Both the position numbers and the translations under genes were made by a program. A stretch of DNA of 34,450 bases from Oscillospiraceae bacterium (GTDB lineage: Bacteria > Bacillota > Clostridia > Oscillospirales > Acutalibacteraceae). The stretch spans positions 1 to 34,450 of the forward strand of contig JAFLUO010000003.1 in the NCBI GenBank assembly GCA_022508705.1, given 5' to 3'. Under the pieces are notes generated by a model. That model was not told where the DNA came from. It did not search any database and saw only the letters and a program-made list of their open reading frames with translations. Positions within the stretch are counted from its first letter, which is position 1. Every line of letters begins with the position of its first letter. Positions 34,435-34,450 of this stretch are shown piece after piece.

Positions 34435-34450
34435 TCAAAACCCTCCTAAC

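Noticed and set aside
1-34450. tRNA or rRNA genes
   Set aside because: No cloverleaf-like or rRNA-like segment was recognised by eye in the intergenic regions; a tRNAscan run would be decisive.

Overview
This window looks like low-to-mid GC Firmicutes chromosome, probably a spore-forming gut Clostridia / Oscillospiraceae-type genome. That placement is inferred from SpoVT, the gene orders and the promoter style; no search was run. Core blocks: (i) the end of a surface-glycan cluster on the minus strand (truncated glycosyltransferase, D-2-hydroxyacid dehydrogenase, HpcH/HpaI-type aldolase, sugar transferase); (ii) YitT-family protein and spoVT; (iii) three SDR-superfamily oxidoreductases; (iv) a D,D-carboxypeptidase / acyltransferase pair; (v) the canonical rimP-nusA-ylxR-ylxQ-infB-rbfA-nrnA-truB-ribF operon; (vi) an iron-containing alcohol dehydrogenase; (vii) an ECF sigma / beta-propeller pair; (viii) nagA; (ix) rplQ-rpoA. 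The most interesting signals are as follows. A compact stand-alone phage-type lysis cassette (sigma-like regulator, coiled-coil protein, GH25 lysozyme, XhlA-like protein, holin) at 12721-14777 sits behind a near-consensus promoter, a perfect LexA/SOS-box palindrome and then an intrinsic-terminator hairpin, with no other phage genes. Two 60-nt elements flank spoVT; they have identical ends, different central sequences and the same folded architecture, including a 2-nt 3' bulge. A family of GTAGGGG...CCCCTAC-type hairpins is confined to three convergent intergenic regions. A ~161-bp MITE-like element with 18-bp terminal inverted repeats abuts the stop codon of an orphan three-gene operon.
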